64,000 bases of DNA from Bacillus_BA songklensis (GTDB lineage Bacteria > Bacillota > Bacilli > Bacillales > Bacillaceae_H): NCBI RefSeq assembly GCF_042649685.1, contig NZ_JBHRZT010000007.1:1-64000 (forward strand), in the 5' to 3' direction. Under the pieces are notes generated by a model. It worked only from the letters and a program-made list of their open reading frames with translations, did not search any database and was not told the origin of the DNA. Position numbers and translations under genes: made by a program. Of this stretch, positions 15,867 through 24,835 are shown in pieces (positions within the stretch are counted from its first letter, which is position 1; every line of letters begins with the position of its first letter).

Positions 15867-15950
15867 ATAGTAACGAAGGAAAGTAACTTAGGATTGGTAG
15901 TGGCGGGACTATTATTGGGGATCTCTTATAGCAAATGGCGAGACAGATAA
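15867..15950 (+). pseudogene. Truncated small membrane peptide gene after yhbF
   Basis: Behind AAAGGAG (15853-15859) a frame beginning ATA GTA ACG reads VTKESNLGLVVAGLLLGIS, then YSKWRDR and stops. The membrane segment looks real. The last codons are antisense to the end of ppk, so the gene is cut by the joint at about 15.92 kb. There is no standard start codon. Its original length and role are unknown. Confidence 0.35.
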
Positions 15951-17513
15951 ATAGTGATACTGCGGCTTTTCCATATGTCCACTTAAGTAGTTGAAAAAGT
16001 TCGTGGCATCAATCCCTATTTTTTCATTAGACGTAATCAAGCCGATGTCCGTATAGATCCTTGCTGTGGCGTTATTATAGTTACCCGTTCCTAAATGGAC
16101 AAATCGTTCAATTTGTCCATTTTTACGACGCACAACGAGTGTAATTTTACTATGCGTTTTTAAGCGGGTCATACCGTAAATAACGTGGCAGCCTGCTTTT
16201 TCTAATTCTTTTGCCCACTGTACATTATTTTCTTCATCAAACCGTGCTTTTAACTCCACCAGGACGGTGACCTGCTTCCCCTTTTCCGCAGCTCGCTCAA
16301 GGCTTTTTATAATAGGAGAATCCCCACTTACCCGATAAAGGGTCTGTTTAATGGCCAACACATCTGGATCATCTGCGGCCTGGGAAATAAAATCAACAAC
16401 CGGTTCGAATGATTCATACGGATGATGAAGTAAAATATCTTGTTTAAGAGCTTTGACAAACATATCTTCCTCTCCTTCTAAATCTTGAGGAGGCTGAGGA
16501 ATGAATGTTGGTTCGACTAACTGTTCATGAGTGGATTGAATCGCTTTGTAAAATGAAAACAGAAACGTTAAATCGAGGGGAGCCTGAACAAAATACACAT
16601 CTTTATTATGGATTTCGAGTTCCTCTTTTAAGTAGTCAGTCACCTGCTGGTCATAACCATCGCTTTGTACTTCCAGTCTGACAGCTGCTCCCCACTTGCG
16701 TTTTTTCAGTTCCTCTTCAATTTCGTGTAAAAGGTCATCGGCTCCATCTTCATGGATGGTTAAATCGGCATTACGTGTGATGCGAAAGGAAGTCACCGAT
16801 TTTACTGTATAGCCCTTAAATAATTTGTGAATAAAATGAGAAATGACTTGTTCTAATAGGACAAAGACCCTTGTTCCTTCATCTGCAGGCAGCTCGATAT
16901 AACGGTTTATAACGGCTGGAACTTGAACAATCGCCAGTTTTTCATTAAAAGGGAACATGCCCTCTGTTTCTACCCTCTTTTCTTCTATGACAATGGCTAA
17001 ATTTAATGACTTGTTTAACAGCATAGGAAAAGGCCGGTAAGCATCAATAGCCATGGGCGTTAAAACGGGGAAAATTTGGTCATCAAAATACGTTTCTAAA
17101 AAAGATAAATCTGTCGGGGCTATTTCTGAAACCGACACCATTTTCACATTTTCTTTTGCTAATAAAGGATTTAGTTCATGTAAGTATGTATAATCTTGTT
17201 TGTCAACAAGAGCATGCGTGATCTCAGAGATAGCACCTAGTTGCTCCTTAGGTGTTAATCCTGCCTTATTTTCGGGGCGATTAAATCCGGCCTTTACTTG
17301 ATCCAGTAAACCTGCTACACGTACCATGAAAAACTCATCTAAGTTGGAACTAAAAATCGCTAAAAACTTGTATCGTTCTAGTAAAGCATTCCGATCATCC
17401 TTGGCTTCTTCTAATACTCGCCGATTAAAATCCAACCAGCTTAATTCTCGATTATTATAAAAGGAAGGATCCTCTAAATTGGTCTCTGTGTTGACTTTAC
17501 TTATTGTTTGCAC
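15912..17513 (-). pseudogene. ppk: Polyphosphate kinase, lacks C-terminal domain
   Basis: PPK1 makes polyphosphate from ATP. The reading frame holds the N domain (DPSFYNNRELSWLDFNRRVL), the head domain and the first catalytic domain with ARFDEENN and THSKITL, which contains the histidine that is phosphorylated. It ends abruptly after SPFAIRDPQ at 533 residues. Full-length enzymes are near 700 and carry a second catalytic domain with another essential histidine. That last quarter, about 170 residues, is missing, and the adjoining DNA belongs to the bactofilin operon. The start is GTG, with AAAGGAG 11 nt upstream. Probably inactive. Confidence 0.85.
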
Positions 17514-17574
17514 GATTGTTACATCTCCTTTGTCACGATTACGACTTTATGGTCAAATAGAAAATATTTTCAAT

Positions 17575-17614
17575 TTGTAAATTCAAAGTAAAATTCATGT
17601 AAAATTCACATAAA
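17575..17614 (-). promoter_or_regulatory. PhoP box array upstream of ppk
   Basis: On the minus strand TTTATG, TTTACA, TTTACT and TTACAA follow each other at 11-, 11- and 12-bp steps. That is the TT(A/T)ACA-N5 direct-repeat pattern bound by PhoP. It predicts induction by phosphate starvation, suitable for ppk. Confidence 0.75.
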
Positions 17615-17884
17615 TATAAAAGCTTATAAGAGGTGGTTCTAGTTCAAAACTTGGGTCTCTTCGTTTACATAGTTCCTGTTATGAACAATCGATCGTTTTA
17701 ATAATTAATGAATTTTTACAATTTCTTATCATTTTCTACATAATTACACAACAAATTATTAGTATTTTTATATAGACAAGGTTGGTTTCTGACTGCTGAA
17801 CTCAGAGTCCGGTTAGGAATTGACCAACTCAATGGAAACTCTGCTTTTGAATACAGACTAAAAAATTTCTAAATGATTAAGGTT

Positions 17885-18193
17885 TTAATCAATAACGATG
17901 TATTGACTGCAAATCAAATAAACGAAAGGTAATAAAAACATCGTAATATTAATGATCAGCCCATATTTACTTATGCTAGCATTTCGAGAATCGAGATAAG
18001 CAAGCAATACTCCAACAGGCGCAATGAACATAGGAAGCAAAATGAGTGCAAGACGAATATGTACATTTTGCATAGGGGTTAATTCTGTAAAGCAGCTCAT
18101 AAAGAGGATCCATTGGCCAATTCCTATTATGAGAGAACATAATCCCCAAATAGAAAAGTCCTTTTCACATTGATGATAGACTGGACTAATCAT
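17885..18193 (-). CDS. Three-helix membrane protein of unknown function
   Basis: The 102-residue product has hydrophobic helices at about 13-33, 45-66 and 77-98, with polar ends (MISPVYHQCEKDF and DSRNASISKYG). I recognise no family. An AAGGAAGGAAG lies upstream but about 13 nt from the ATG, a loose spacing. It is unlinked to its neighbours. Confidence 0.55.
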   Translation of the reverse strand: MISPVYHQCEKDFSIWGLCSLIIGIGQWILFMSCFTELTPMQNVHIRLALILLPMFIAPVGVLLAYLDSRNASISKYGLIINITMFLLPFVYLICSQYIVID

Positions 18194-18314
18194 GATAAGT
18201 GACTTTCTTCCTTCCTTGTAGAAGATGTATACAATAATAATATTATTGTATTTGTTATTTAACCTAACTCCATTGGTTCAATAAAAAATGACTAGGGCTT
18301 AAGAAGTCCGTGTA

Positions 18315-18476
18315 TTATCTCAGACAATTTTGCAAGCCCATTTGAATGTTAATTAATCGATCAAGAATTTGACTTATTTTTATTGTTTTAGATGAAGTAA
18401 AACCTTCGGAAAGTCCGACTGTAATCATTTTTCTCCTTAAAACTTCGATTTCTTTACTTAAGTCCTCAAGGTCCAT
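18315..18476 (-). CDS. Spo0E-family Spo0A-phosphate phosphatase
   Basis: The 53-residue protein (MDLEDLSKEIEVLRRKMITV..., GLSEGFTSSKTIKISQILDR) carries the Spo0E signature SQ-x-LD in the second helix of a helical hairpin. Such proteins dephosphorylate Spo0A~P and delay sporulation. Length is usual for short members. The nearest strong ribosome site (AAAGGGG) is 16 nt from the ATG, so translation may be weak or begin at an ATT codon between. Single gene without an operon partner. Confidence 0.85.
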   Translation of the reverse strand: MDLEDLSKEIEVLRRKMITVGLSEGFTSSKTIKISQILDRLINIQMGLQNCLR

Positions 18477-18862
18477 AATTTTAATTTTATTACCCCTTTC
18501 AATACTGATAGAAATATCTTACCAAATGTAAACGTAAACACTTTTCAGTGATTTACGACAAACAAAAACAATTTTCGACTTAATCTGACAAAAACAATGA
18601 AATTTTTCCTATTATTTAGACATTAACCTAAACAAATACGTTATCAAAAAAAGGGTGACAAATGACTTCTGTACTCTCCTCGTCACTATTCCTGCTCTGT
18701 AGTTGAAGAACAAAGGGTTCTGGTGCGGAAATAATTTGGCGAGAAAATAGAATCGCGAAATCAATAAGGCGGGCGGGCAGCTTCGCCTTTTTTGATTTCG
18801 GATTCATCATTCCCTTAAGGAAAAAAGCCCCTTGTAAGCGAAATATTTATTTCTTAAAATAA

Positions 18863-18874
18863 GAACATACGTTC
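18863..18874 (+). promoter_or_regulatory. LexA (SOS) box
   Basis: AGAACATACGTTCC agrees with the Bacillus LexA consensus CGAAC-N4-GTTYG/C in 13 of 14 positions, with the GAAC-N4-GTTC core intact. It lies 56 bp before the strong ribosome site of the broken frame at 18930. Confidence 0.7.
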
Positions 18875-18929
18875 CTGACAAAGGATGTTGTCTATTTAAT
18901 TTTTTAATAAAAAAGGAAGGAGAAACTAT

Positions 18930-19004
18930 ATGATGTTAAAACGATAAATGTTAACCATGGCGCTTTTATTTTTCAAAAAAGTAAAGATGAAGAAAATGCC
19001 CTAA
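18930..19004 (+). pseudogene. Small gene under the LexA box, interrupted by a stop
   Basis: Behind GGAAGGAGAAACTAT the frame reads MMLKR, TAA, then MLTMALLFFKKVKMKKMP and TAA. It resembles a short hydrophobic peptide, like small SOS membrane toxins or division inhibitors, with a nonsense codon at position 6. Whether the downstream ATG (18948) is used is unknown. No homologue recognised. The rest of 18477-19236 holds no gene I can support. Confidence 0.35.
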
Positions 19005-19236
19005 GGTAAAATAACTTTCTCATTTAAATGCAATTTACCGATTTTTAAATCAGGTACTAGAAGTTTCCTTGAGATAACTTATAAAATTCTTACTATCACC
19101 TTACTATGCATCCTCTGGAATTTTTATTATCTATAAAATTTCCATCATGATGCAGAGGTTTTTTACCATTTCTTTACCACTTATAGTTACATTTTCTCTT
19201 GATAAAAAAGTTATTCACTTAAGGAGGGTACAAGCA

Positions 19237-20901
19237 ATGTCTTTAAATAAATATGGTGTATTAAAAGGAAGAGTACTTGATTCCATACAAGGTAAAAAGG
19301 ATAGTCCTCATTATCAGGTACTCGTAGAAGACGAACAAGGTACGAAGTATCGAATTGCTATTAACATTAGGTCACAATCCTTCCCCTCTGAAGTATTATA
19401 TTTTGTCAGTGAAGATTTTCATTCAGAAGATATTATCACATTACCTCAACTACAATCTGGCTTTACAGAAATCTATCATAACAATCCAGATATAGCCCTC
19501 GATTATATACGCGGAAACCTATTTGACCCTAAGAAAATGATTCCCCTGCCGGCAGATAATTCAGGACCTGATAACGATTTAAACGAAAAAATTAATGATT
19601 ATATTCAAAAAGCCATTAACGAAAAAGCCATCATCTACGCTTTTGGTGCTAAATGGGGACCAGAGGATAATAAATCGGATCAGTACTTTAAATTTTCACC
19701 TGGAAATGGAATACATGATATACACATGAATCAAGGTAACGTAGGGAAATGGCAAAAAGATAATGGGATATGGCAAGATGGCGGAATCTTACTTTATTTT
19801 GAGGAATCCCAAAAATGGATTGGAATATTCCTGGCTTTTCAATCTCAGTCTTGGTGCACAGATGATCAGGGAAATGCGACGCATTCTGTTAAGGAGTGTA
19901 ATCATATGAATTATAATCAAAAAACAGGTGAGTCTGATTCTACGAAGGTTCGTTTAATCCCCTTTCAAGTAGAAAGCATTAAGGCCCAAACCAATGAAAT
20001 TCCATCAGGGGTTGAGCTTATTCAAGCTCCTAGTCAGTGGCAGCAAGGGTTTAAAGGGGAAAATGTAGTCGTGGCGGTGATTGATACAGGATGTCAAATC
20101 AACCATCCTGACTTACAAGGTCAAATCATCGGAGGATACAACTTCACCAATGATTACGATGGAGATCCTCATAATTTCTTAGATAACAATGGTCATGGGA
20201 CTCATGTGTGCGGAACCATTGCTGCGCGCGAAAATAATCAAGGGGTTGTCGGAGCAGCTCCTAAGGCGAAGCTATTAATTCTAAAGGTTTTAACAGAGAC
20301 AGGGGAAGGAAATATCAAAGACATTACTTCAGCTATCCGATACGCAATAAAGTGGAAAGGGCCAAATGGGGAAAGAGTTAGAATCATTTCCATGTCTTTG
20401 GGAGGCCCGCAAGATGATCCTTCCTTACATCATGCCGTAAAAGAAGCTGTCCAGCAGAATATCTTGGTGGTTTGCGCAGCAGGTAATGAAGGAGATGCAG
20501 ATAGTCGCACAGATGAGCATAGTTATCCAGGTGCCTACCCGGAAGTCGTGGAAGTTGGATCCGTCAATTTACAAGAGCGTCTTTCTCATTTTAGTGATTC
20601 TAACAATCAAGTGGATGTGGTGGCTCCAGGTGAAAAAATTGTATCTACGTATCTTATGGATCAATATGCCGTTTTATCGGGTACATCTATGGCAACTCCA
20701 CATGTTTCAGGAGCATTAGCCCTCCTGATCGAACAATACGAACAAGCCTTTGACCGTATGTTAACGGAGCCTGAGATTTACGCTCAACTTATCAAAAAGA
20801 CAGTTTCATTAGGGTACTCTAAAAAAGACGAGGGAAATGGTATGATCAAACTAAATAGTCAGACTACTGTATCTACTCCACCTCTTCCTAATCTAAACTA
20901 A
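19237..20901 (+). CDS. DUF2278 (YukJ-like) domain fused to intracellular subtilisin
   Basis: The 554-residue protein starts with a DUF2278 domain (about 1-230; YGVLKGRVLDSIQG, HDIHMNQGN, DGGILLYFEE) and ends with a peptidase S8 domain (about 265-550). The protease has the full triad: Asp in VVAVIDTGCQINHPDLQG, His in NGHGTHVCGTIAA and Ser in GTSMATPHVSGA. VELIQAPSQW just before it matches the entry to the catalytic domain of Bacillus intracellular subtilisins. No signal peptide is visible, so it should act in the cytoplasm. ATG 19237 follows AAGGAGGG by 8 nt; the upstream 30 codons lack a site. Target unknown; DUF2278 may direct or restrain the protease. Confidence 0.9.
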   Translation: MSLNKYGVLKGRVLDSIQGKKDSPHYQVLVEDEQGTKYRIAINIRSQSFPSEVLYFVSEDFHSEDIITLPQLQSGFTEIYHNNPDIALDYIRGNLFDPKKMIPLPADNSGPDNDLNEKINDYIQKAINEKAIIYAFGAKWGPEDNKSDQYFKFSPGNGIHDIHMNQGNVGKWQKDNGIWQDGGILLYFEESQKWIGIFLAFQSQSWCTDDQGNATHSVKECNHMNYNQKTGESDSTKVRLIPFQVESIKAQTNEIPSGVELIQAPSQWQQGFKGENVVVAVIDTGCQINHPDLQGQIIGGYNFTNDYDGDPHNFLDNNGHGTHVCGTIAARENNQGVVGAAPKAKLLILKVLTETGEGNIKDITSAIRYAIKWKGPNGERVRIISMSLGGPQDDPSLHHAVKEAVQQNILVVCAAGNEGDADSRTDEHSYPGAYPEVVEVGSVNLQERLSHFSDSNNQVDVVAPGEKIVSTYLMDQYAVLSGTSMATPHVSGALALLIEQYEQAFDRMLTEPEIYAQLIKKTVSLGYSKKDEGNGMIKLNSQTTVSTPPLPNLN

Positions 20902-20937
20902 TATGAATAAAAAAGGATATAAATTCAATATAGAAAG

Positions 20938-20966
20938 AGAGCAAATCTTAAGGTTTGCTCTTTTTT
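20938..20966 (+). terminator. Rho-independent terminator of the protease gene
   Basis: AGAGCAAA/TTTGCTCT stem, 8-nt loop, T6. Confidence 0.85.
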
Positions 20967-20999
20967 GGCTTTAGCCATAATTATATAAACAAATATTAT

Positions 21000-21310
21000 C
21001 ACTAGTGTTGCGTGAATTTTATTTGAATTTTCAATTTTATCATTCTTTCGATGAAGAGCCAAAAAAGTGAATACCCAAACAAAGGTGGCTTCATCCATTT
21101 GGTTTTTATTTACAATTTGACAAAAGGGACAACGACGATTTGCTCATTAAGGGATGGTTTCTCCTTCAATTTTTCGAAGCCGGATACGCGCTGGCTTCCA
21201 CAAGGCGGCCCTTAACTACCGGCTAAAAGGACTTTTTCTTTGCGCAAAACGAGATTATTGAACATTTTGAGTGTTTTTAAAACTGAAATTATTTTAATGC
21301 AACACTAGTG
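21000..21310. mobile_element. MITE-like element, 311 bp
   Basis: CACTAGTGTTGC (21000-21011) and GCAACACTAGTG (21299-21310) are perfect 12-bp terminal inverted repeats. Between them is no open frame. The interior includes two GC-rich hairpin-prone segments (CCGGATACG..., CTACCGGC) unlike its surroundings. No clear target duplication is visible. It is probably an internally deleted IS derivative. Confidence 0.5.
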
Positions 21311-21495
21311 TCTGTAATTATCTTAAAGTTTTTGCACAAGAACCAAATCTATGATTATAACTTTTAATAGTAAACAAAATCATCAAATGTTTACAATTGT
21401 TATTTATTAGTTATTGTTAGGCTTACAAAACACATGGTATATTTTATTGGGCTATTCAGAATAGAATAGCACTTTTTATTTATTGGTGAAAAGTT

Positions 21496-23061
21496 ATGAA
21501 ACCTATTAGATTGAGTATACAATTTCTTGTTTTGTCATTATTAGCTTTTGCCATGGTTGGCACCTTCGTTGGAAGTGTTATTTCTAGTGTAGTAGTAAGT
21601 AAAAATAATCTTGAAAAGAATTATTTAATAGAGAATCAATATTATGCTCAAAAGCTGGCAAACACAACGGATTCTCTTTTTAGAAATATGTTTAAAACTC
21701 TAACGATGGAGTCACAAGATAAAGAATATTTAACTACAGATTCTAAAGCGATATATAAAGAACTAGAGCATCTGTTACAATCCACTACTTTTTTTAATTC
21801 TATATGGTTTGTGAATCAAACAGGACATATCGTTGCAACAGCACCACACATGAATTTAGAAGGTACAAAGGCGAATAGAATTGGTGCAAAGCAAGCTTTA
21901 AAACAAAAAGTACCTTTAATATCAGAGCCTTACATAAGTGTGACAGGGAAGATGATATTGCTTGTTTCTGTACCAGTATTTGATGGTAATGGTTCGTATT
22001 TAGGGTTTCTTGCTGGAACCATACATTTACATGAGGACAATAGCTTAAGGAAAGTTCTTGGTCAACATCCAAAACATGAAAATGATTCGTATGTATATGT
22101 GGTTGATTCTGAAGGTAACATTATTTATCACCCCGACACTAATAGAATCAATGATAACGCCAAAGAAAACAAAGTCGTGCAGCAAGTGATGAAAGGGAAT
22201 AACGGAAATCGAAAGGTTATCAATACAAAAGGGATACCCATGTTAGCTGGTTACGCTTCTTCTACATCAACAAGCAAGTGGGGGATAATCGCCCAAACAC
22301 CTAAACAATCCGTAATGGAACCAACTATTGAAATGGCAAAGCAAGTAAGTTTAATCGCTATTCCATTTATGATTTTTGTTTATATACTATCCCTTATATT
22401 ATTGAAAAAAATTGTGAATCCGATAAGAAATTTAGCCATCTACGCAAAACAAATTACACAAGATCCATCGGTACCGACGCCTCGCATTCCAGACTGGTAT
22501 TTTGAGTTAAATGAATTAAAGCGTGCTATTTTAGTAGCCGTTGATTTTTATCAGAAAAAACTTACTTATGTTGAGAGTGAATCAAAACTTGACCCATTAA
22601 CTGGTTGCTATAATCGTCGTTCTTTAGAAAAGACGATTAATGATTTGGAAATGTACTCCATTATCTTGTTTGATATTGACTATTTTAAAACCGTGAACGA
22701 CCAATACGGACATCAAATGGGGGATGAAGTATTAAAATATCTATCTAAATTAGTTAAGAAAGAAACTAGGGAAAGTGATTTGTGTTTCCGTATAGGTGGA
22801 GAAGAATTTTTGATTGTTCTTCCAGGGACCGATATTGGAATTGCTCAAATCATTGCAGAGCGAATAAGAAAAAGGACTGAAACGACCATTAGCCCTATAG
22901 GAAAGGCGATTACGGTTTCAATGGGAATAGGAAGTTCACCAAAAACAGCAAATCATTTTTCAGACTTATTAAACGTTACTGACCAAGCTTTGTATAAAGC
23001 AAAACAAGGGGGAAAAAATAGAATAATCATTGCAAATAGTTTAAACAATAATAATGATTAA
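21496..23061 (+). CDS. Diguanylate cyclase with extracellular dCACHE sensor
   Basis: The 521-residue membrane protein makes cyclic di-GMP. It has a first helix (about 10-33), a periplasm-facing dCACHE sensor (about 35-280, DPSVPT just after), a second helix (about 284-307) and a GGDEF domain (about 360-515). The active site is GGEEF, and RESD five residues before it forms a canonical inhibitory I-site, so feedback control is expected. DPLTGCYNRRSL marks the domain start. Ribosome site is weak (GGTGAAAAGTT). No EAL domain. It converges with a 40-residue membrane protein over a shared terminator. Confidence 0.93.
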   Translation: MKPIRLSIQFLVLSLLAFAMVGTFVGSVISSVVVSKNNLEKNYLIENQYYAQKLANTTDSLFRNMFKTLTMESQDKEYLTTDSKAIYKELEHLLQSTTFFNSIWFVNQTGHIVATAPHMNLEGTKANRIGAKQALKQKVPLISEPYISVTGKMILLVSVPVFDGNGSYLGFLAGTIHLHEDNSLRKVLGQHPKHENDSYVYVVDSEGNIIYHPDTNRINDNAKENKVVQQVMKGNNGNRKVINTKGIPMLAGYASSTSTSKWGIIAQTPKQSVMEPTIEMAKQVSLIAIPFMIFVYILSLILLKKIVNPIRNLAIYAKQITQDPSVPTPRIPDWYFELNELKRAILVAVDFYQKKLTYVESESKLDPLTGCYNRRSLEKTINDLEMYSIILFDIDYFKTVNDQYGHQMGDEVLKYLSKLVKKETRESDLCFRIGGEEFLIVLPGTDIGIAQIIAERIRKRTETTISPIGKAITVSMGIGSSPKTANHFSDLLNVTDQALYKAKQGGKNRIIIANSLNNNND

Positions 23062-23084
23062 GAAAAACCGTCGAAAGACAGTCT

Positions 23085-23116
23085 GAGAGGAAATTACTTA
23101 ATTTCCTCTCTCTTTA
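23085..23116. terminator. Terminator between convergent genes
   Basis: GAGAGGAAAT/ATTTCCTCTC with a 6-nt loop and T-rich sequence after it on the plus strand. The left arm lies just past, and the right arm within, the last codons of the minus-strand peptide gene. Confidence 0.65.
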
Positions 23117-23220
23117 TCTTTTGTTTCTTGATTTACGCTTCTAATTGCGCTTGCATAAGCTAACATAAAAATGATAAAGATTATTCCCGTAGAAGAACCC
23201 ACTACGATTAAAAAATCCAT
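23098..23220 (-). CDS. Small single-span membrane protein (40 residues)
   Basis: The peptide MDFLIVVGSSTGIIFIIFML then AYASAIRSVNQETKDKERGN has one membrane helix and a charged cytoplasmic tail. An AAAGAAG lies about 9 nt before the ATG. It faces the diguanylate cyclase tail to tail. Homology unknown; the composition and ribosome site argue that it is translated. Confidence 0.45.
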   Translation of the reverse strand: MDFLIVVGSSTGIIFIIFMLAYASAIRSVNQETKDKERGN

Positions 23221-23300
23221 TTTATAATCTTCTTTCAAAAATTTAAATTACATAATATCTATTTTGATTCTGATTAAAAGGTTATATACCCTATACATTA

Positions 23301-23498
23301 CTAGTTAACATAATACTGATTCTCGGCAAAAAAGGGGTTGGGTATCTAAATACATATCATCCACAAGGAATGACGAAAATTGGAGACTTGTACTACATGT
23401 CGTCTGTAGAAATCATTGAAAAACCTGTAAAATACGACCAGCCCAAAGATGGTTATGATCGCACACCTGGTAAAGGCATCGGCCACCTAATCCTCTGA
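23301..23498 (+). pseudogene. 3' remnant of an unrecognised gene
   Basis: A frame with no start reads ...GYLNTYHPQGMTKIGDLYYM and ends TPGKGIGHLIL before the terminator at 23531. It is not low-complexity and has coding-like content, but I recognise no family. A second frame over the start gives RQKRGWVSKY, like the tail of an SH3 domain. Probably a gene tail left after a deletion. Confidence 0.3.
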
Positions 23499-23530
23499 TT
23501 TTGCTGGATTTTCAAGACGGGTCCTTTCAG

Positions 23531-23582
23531 GAGGATGACTCAAAAGGTATGGCTTTTTATACCTTTTGAGTCATCCTCTTTT
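23531..23582. terminator. Long bidirectional terminator
   Basis: Perfect 20-bp arms beginning GAGGATGACTCAAAAGG, with an 8-nt loop and T-rich tail (CTTTTCTTT). Confidence 0.8.
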
Positions 23583-23622
23583 CTTTACAAGTACTCTCTT
23601 TCAGACATAAGTATCACAGCAT

Positions 23623-23925
23623 TTACTGTGTCTTATCATTTCTTATACTAACCTGTCCCCGGTAGTACACAATAAGAAAGCCGGGAACTTCTTCCACATA
23701 CCAATCCGCGTGATTGTATGCAAACACGGCATCCCGTATTTTCCCTTCAGCTGCATCATTTGCAGCAAGATAATTTGCTGCCGAATAAATTGCATCTTCT
23801 AAGTCCATTGGATCAGCTTTTCCATCTTCATTTACATCTATGCCATATCCTCGATATTTGGCTATAACAGCCGGATCAGTTAATCGGGAATCAGGAAGGA
23901 GTATTCCCTTTTCCATAACCATCAT
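23623..23925 (-). pseudogene. Lytic transglycosylase, C-terminal fragment
   Basis: The frame encodes YGIDVNEDGKADPMDLEDAI, then YSAANYLAAND and AVFAYNHADWYVEEV, the conserved end of MltB/SLT-type lytic transglycosylases in Bacillus. The catalytic glutamate region (usually before this, with QFMPSTW) is absent, and the last 20 residues diverge as if shifted out of frame. A complete enzyme would be at least 200 residues. It is a remnant, adjacent to racE, another cell-wall gene. Confidence 0.75.
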
Positions 23926-23983
23926 GTTGCATCAGATAACTATCTAACGTATATAAAATTATAATAGGCGTAAAAAATCCAGA

Positions 23984-24835
23984 TCATATTCCAATAGATC
24001 TAAGGATATCATAATTTTCTTTTAGATTGACATACTCGGCAGAAATTGCATGACCTAACCATTTTTCTGCAATATGTTCAAATGTATTGATTGGTCCAGT
24101 AGTGAAGTAGCGATGAAAAGGCGGGGATATCAATTGAGATAAAGATCCCTGATGCTGTAAGATAGCACTTAATTCCACCGCTGTTTCCTCTGCAGAACTA
24201 ATAATCGATACATTTTCTCCTATTACTTCTCTAATATAGGTTTCTAAATGAGGATAGTGCGTACACCCCAATATCAATGTATCTATATCTTTATTATGAA
24301 ATGGTTTTAAAGCTTGTTCTACTTGCTGCTTTACATAGATTTCATCATCCAAATGGTGTTCTACAACCGTTGCTAAGGTAGGACATGCCAAACTATATAC
24401 CTTTATATAAGGATGGAGTTCTTGTAACGCTTGAGCATACATATTAGATTGTATGGTTCCGATTGTCCCAATAACTCCTACTTTTTGATGATTAGTTACT
24501 TTAATAGCAGCCCTTGCTCCGGGATGAATAACCCCTATAACGGGGATGGAAAGTTCTTTCTGTAAAGAGTCTAAAGCTGCAGCAGAAGCTGTATTACAAG
24601 CAATAACAATAGCTTTTAAAGGAAATTGCATAAGAAATTCCACTAATTCATATGTGAATTTCTTCACTTCTTCTCTTTTTCTTGGCCCATAGGGACAACG
24701 CTGATTATCTCCAATATAGTAAATGCTTTCTTTAGGCAACTGATGCATAATTTCTCTTGCAACTGTTAATCCTCCTACCCCAGAATCTAACACTCCGATA
24801 ACTGGTTCTTGGATGGAATTGTACATCTCTTTCAT
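23984..24835 (-). CDS. racE: Glutamate racemase
   Basis: The enzyme (283 residues) converts L- to D-glutamate for peptidoglycan in the cytoplasm. It shows IGVLDSGVGGLTV at the N-terminus, the first catalytic cysteine in IACNTASAAA and the second in LGCTHYPH, with the usual spacing. The B. subtilis enzyme of this type is RacE; MurI is the general name. Start codons at 24835 and 24826 are both possible; GAGAAAGAG precedes the first. The leader carries a 19-bp fragment of the repeat described at 30.3 kb. Confidence 0.95.
   Translation of the reverse strand: MKEMYNSIQEPVIGVLDSGVGGLTVAREIMHQLPKESIYYIGDNQRCPYGPRKREEVKKFTYELVEFLMQFPLKAIVIACNTASAAALDSLQKELSIPVIGVIHPGARAAIKVTNHQKVGVIGTIGTIQSNMYAQALQELHPYIKVYSLACPTLATVVEHHLDDEIYVKQQVEQALKPFHNKDIDTLILGCTHYPHLETYIREVIGENVSIISSAEETAVELSAILQHQGSLSQLISPPFHRYFTTGPINTFEHIAEKWLGHAISAEYVNLKENYDILRSIGI

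Noticed and set aside
18628..18810. 60-codon minus-strand frame (MMNPKSKKAKLPARLIDF...)
   Set aside because: No convincing ribosome site or family; kept out although the composition is not obviously random.
21000..21310. Riboswitch or ncRNA in the gap before the diguanylate cyclase
   Set aside because: Perfect terminal inverted repeats fit a mobile element better; no known c-di-GMP riboswitch consensus was seen.
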